A DNA stretch of 53,280 nt, from NCBI GenBank assembly GCA_002733805.1, contig NVXG01000039.1:1-53280 (forward strand). Direction: 5' to 3'. Below the pieces are notes generated by a model. The model worked only from the letters and a program-made list of their open reading frames with translations, ran no database searches and had not been told where the DNA came from. The stretch comes from Robiginitomaculum sp. GTDB lineage: Bacteria > Pseudomonadota > Alphaproteobacteria > Caulobacterales > Maricaulaceae. The position numbers were made by a program, and so were the translations under genes. Of this stretch, positions 52,291 through 53,280 are shown in pieces. Numbering within the stretch: position 1 is the first letter of the stretch; each line of letters starts with the position of its first letter.

Positions 52291-53280
52291 CTAATCGCTG
52301 GCCAGCGCCTGTTGCACCAGACCGACCAACTCATCCCGCTTACCCGTGACCTGCGCTGGACGACCTTCACGCCACTGCACATTATCCGAAATATGTTCGG
52401 ACATTTTGGAGCCCAGCGCCAAATCCTTGACGGTCACGGTTCCGGCAATGCGCTCGTCCTCGCCAACGATGACCACCGCCGGTGCGGAGCGTTTGTCGGC
52501 GTATTTCATCTGAGCGCGCATGCCTGAACTGCCGACATAAACTTCGGCCCGAATACCGGCAGCCCGCAATTCTTGCGCCATGGCAAAATAGGCACCCATC
52601 TGATCTGGCTCCAGCGCCAACACCACGACCGGGCCTGAATTGGCTTCGCCCAACCGACCTAATGAAGCCAGCAAAGCCGCAAAACGCGAAACCCCGAAAG
52701 AAAAGCCAGTGGCTGGCACTTCGATGCCTTTGAAGCGGGCGACCAGCCCGTCATACCGGCCGCCGCCACCGACCGAGCCAAAGCGCATCGGACGGCCTTT
52801 GGCATCCTGCGTCTCCAAGGTGATATTCGCCTCAAATACCGGCCCGGTATAATAGCCTAATCCGCGCACGATGGAGGGTTCAAAAAACACCAGTTTTTCG
52901 TCCCACCCGGCGGCAGTAACTAGGTCATTGATCACGTTCAAATCGCGCAACGCATTGCCCGCGTGTTCGCTCACGCCCAACAGGGATTGCAACTGGTTCA
53001 GGGTCTGGGTTCGATCTCCGGCCCCGGCCCGAGTAAAAGCCAATACCCGCTCAATGGCAGGGGCTTCTAAACCGGCCCCGTGGGTGTAATCGCCGCTGTC
53101 ATCCTTGCGGCCCGTACCCAACAAGGCAGCCACACCTGGCTCTCCCAAGCGGTCCAGCTTGTCGATCGCCCGTACCACAACGCCTTTTTGTAACGCGCCA
53201 GCTTCCGTTTCCGGCACGCCCAATTCGGCCAGCAATACATCCAATAATCGTCGGTCATTGATCTGAATGGCAAACTCCTC
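52291..53280 (-). CDS. hisS: Histidyl-tRNA synthetase (5' part beyond window)
   Basis: C-terminal 329 residues of class II HisRS; the frame stays open through base 53280 (EEFAIQINDRRLLDVLL). GLGYYTGPVFEANITL is the His-binding motif 2 region, FGSVGGGGRYDGLV and ATGFSFGVSRFAALL are motif 3, and an anticodon-binding domain (from about VVVLALEPDQMGAYF) ends the protein. Charges tRNA-His. No histidine-operon neighbours. Terminator at 52085-52117. Confidence 0.97.
   Translation of the reverse strand, partial: EEFAIQINDRRLLDVLLAELGVPETEAGALQKGVVVRAIDKLDRLGEPGVAALLGTGRKDDSGDYTHGAGLEAPAIERVLAFTRAGAGDRTQTLNQLQSLLGVSEHAGNALRDLNVINDLVTAAGWDEKLVFFEPSIVRGLGYYTGPVFEANITLETQDAKGRPMRFGSVGGGGRYDGLVARFKGIEVPATGFSFGVSRFAALLASLGRLGEANSGPVVVLALEPDQMGAYFAMAQELRAAGIRAEVYVGSSGMRAQMKYADKRSAPAVVIVGEDERIAGTVTVKDLALGSKMSEHISDNVQWREGRPAQVTGKRDELVGLVQQALASD

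Overview
The window is bacterial chromosome, and gene content points to an alphaproteobacterium. The pointers are a sucC-sucD-sucA-sucB order with zapE-mdh nearby, a CTTG-N18-CCTAT (RpoH-type) promoter plus CIRCE ahead of groESL, a gig/buf-type DUF2282-MNIO-DUF2063-DoxX operon, membrane-bound LytTR proteins, and the small palindromic repeats common in this class. Base composition is moderate. The membrane LytTR genes suggest a Caulobacterales/Maricaulales-like lineage, but this is inference. No rRNA, tRNA, CRISPR array or phage structural gene was seen.

Layout. 1-5963 (minus) is the TCA block sucC-sucD-sucA-sucB, cut by the left edge. 6215-8685 (minus) is a bufferin-type RiPP operon (bufA-bufB-bufC-doxX) with a hairpin between the peptide gene and the modification genes. 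8876-16330 is a mixed accessory stretch: a glycosyltransferase, a LytTR regulator, a VapC toxin with an unusual fused antitoxin and a third small gene, two tandem acetyltransferases, DUF2306/DUF2141 genes, a secreted amidohydrolase and a TMEM175-like protein. 16800-19161 is an intact IS1595-family element carrying a DinD-like passenger gene. It has split a secreted-protein gene whose halves rejoin in frame. 19716-24159 holds a second LytTR gene, a methyltransferase, mdh, zapE and a thioredoxin-like gene. The roughly 15 kb between mdh and sucC therefore looks like material inserted into an ancestral zapE-mdh-sucCDAB neighbourhood.

24800-36468 holds a SpoIIAA-like protein, an AbrB/Doc toxin-antitoxin pair, mmsA, a 7TMR-DISM hybrid histidine kinase convergent with sixA, a membrane-anchored FMN glutamate-synthase-like protein, a GST-kappa-like isomerase, a redoxin, a DJ-1/PfpI protein, a DMT exporter and an ArsR/SRPBCC pair. 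36497-43169 (minus) holds a protein with two CDGSH domains fused to a glutamate-synthase domain, and a tight three-gene set: penicillin-acylase-like enzyme, BASS transporter and N-acyl-D-amino-acid deacylase.

43276-49464 centres on groES-groEL. It is flanked by HigBA, a GIY-YIG/DUF4357 protein, a PD-(D/E)XK-like protein and a solo HigA between two long direct repeats. 49465-53280 has an alpha/beta hydrolase, recQ and the 3' part of hisS.

Start codons were chosen by Shine-Dalgarno sequence and family N-termini, so several genes begin inside the longest open frame. Family calls are from recognition of motifs, not from searches.
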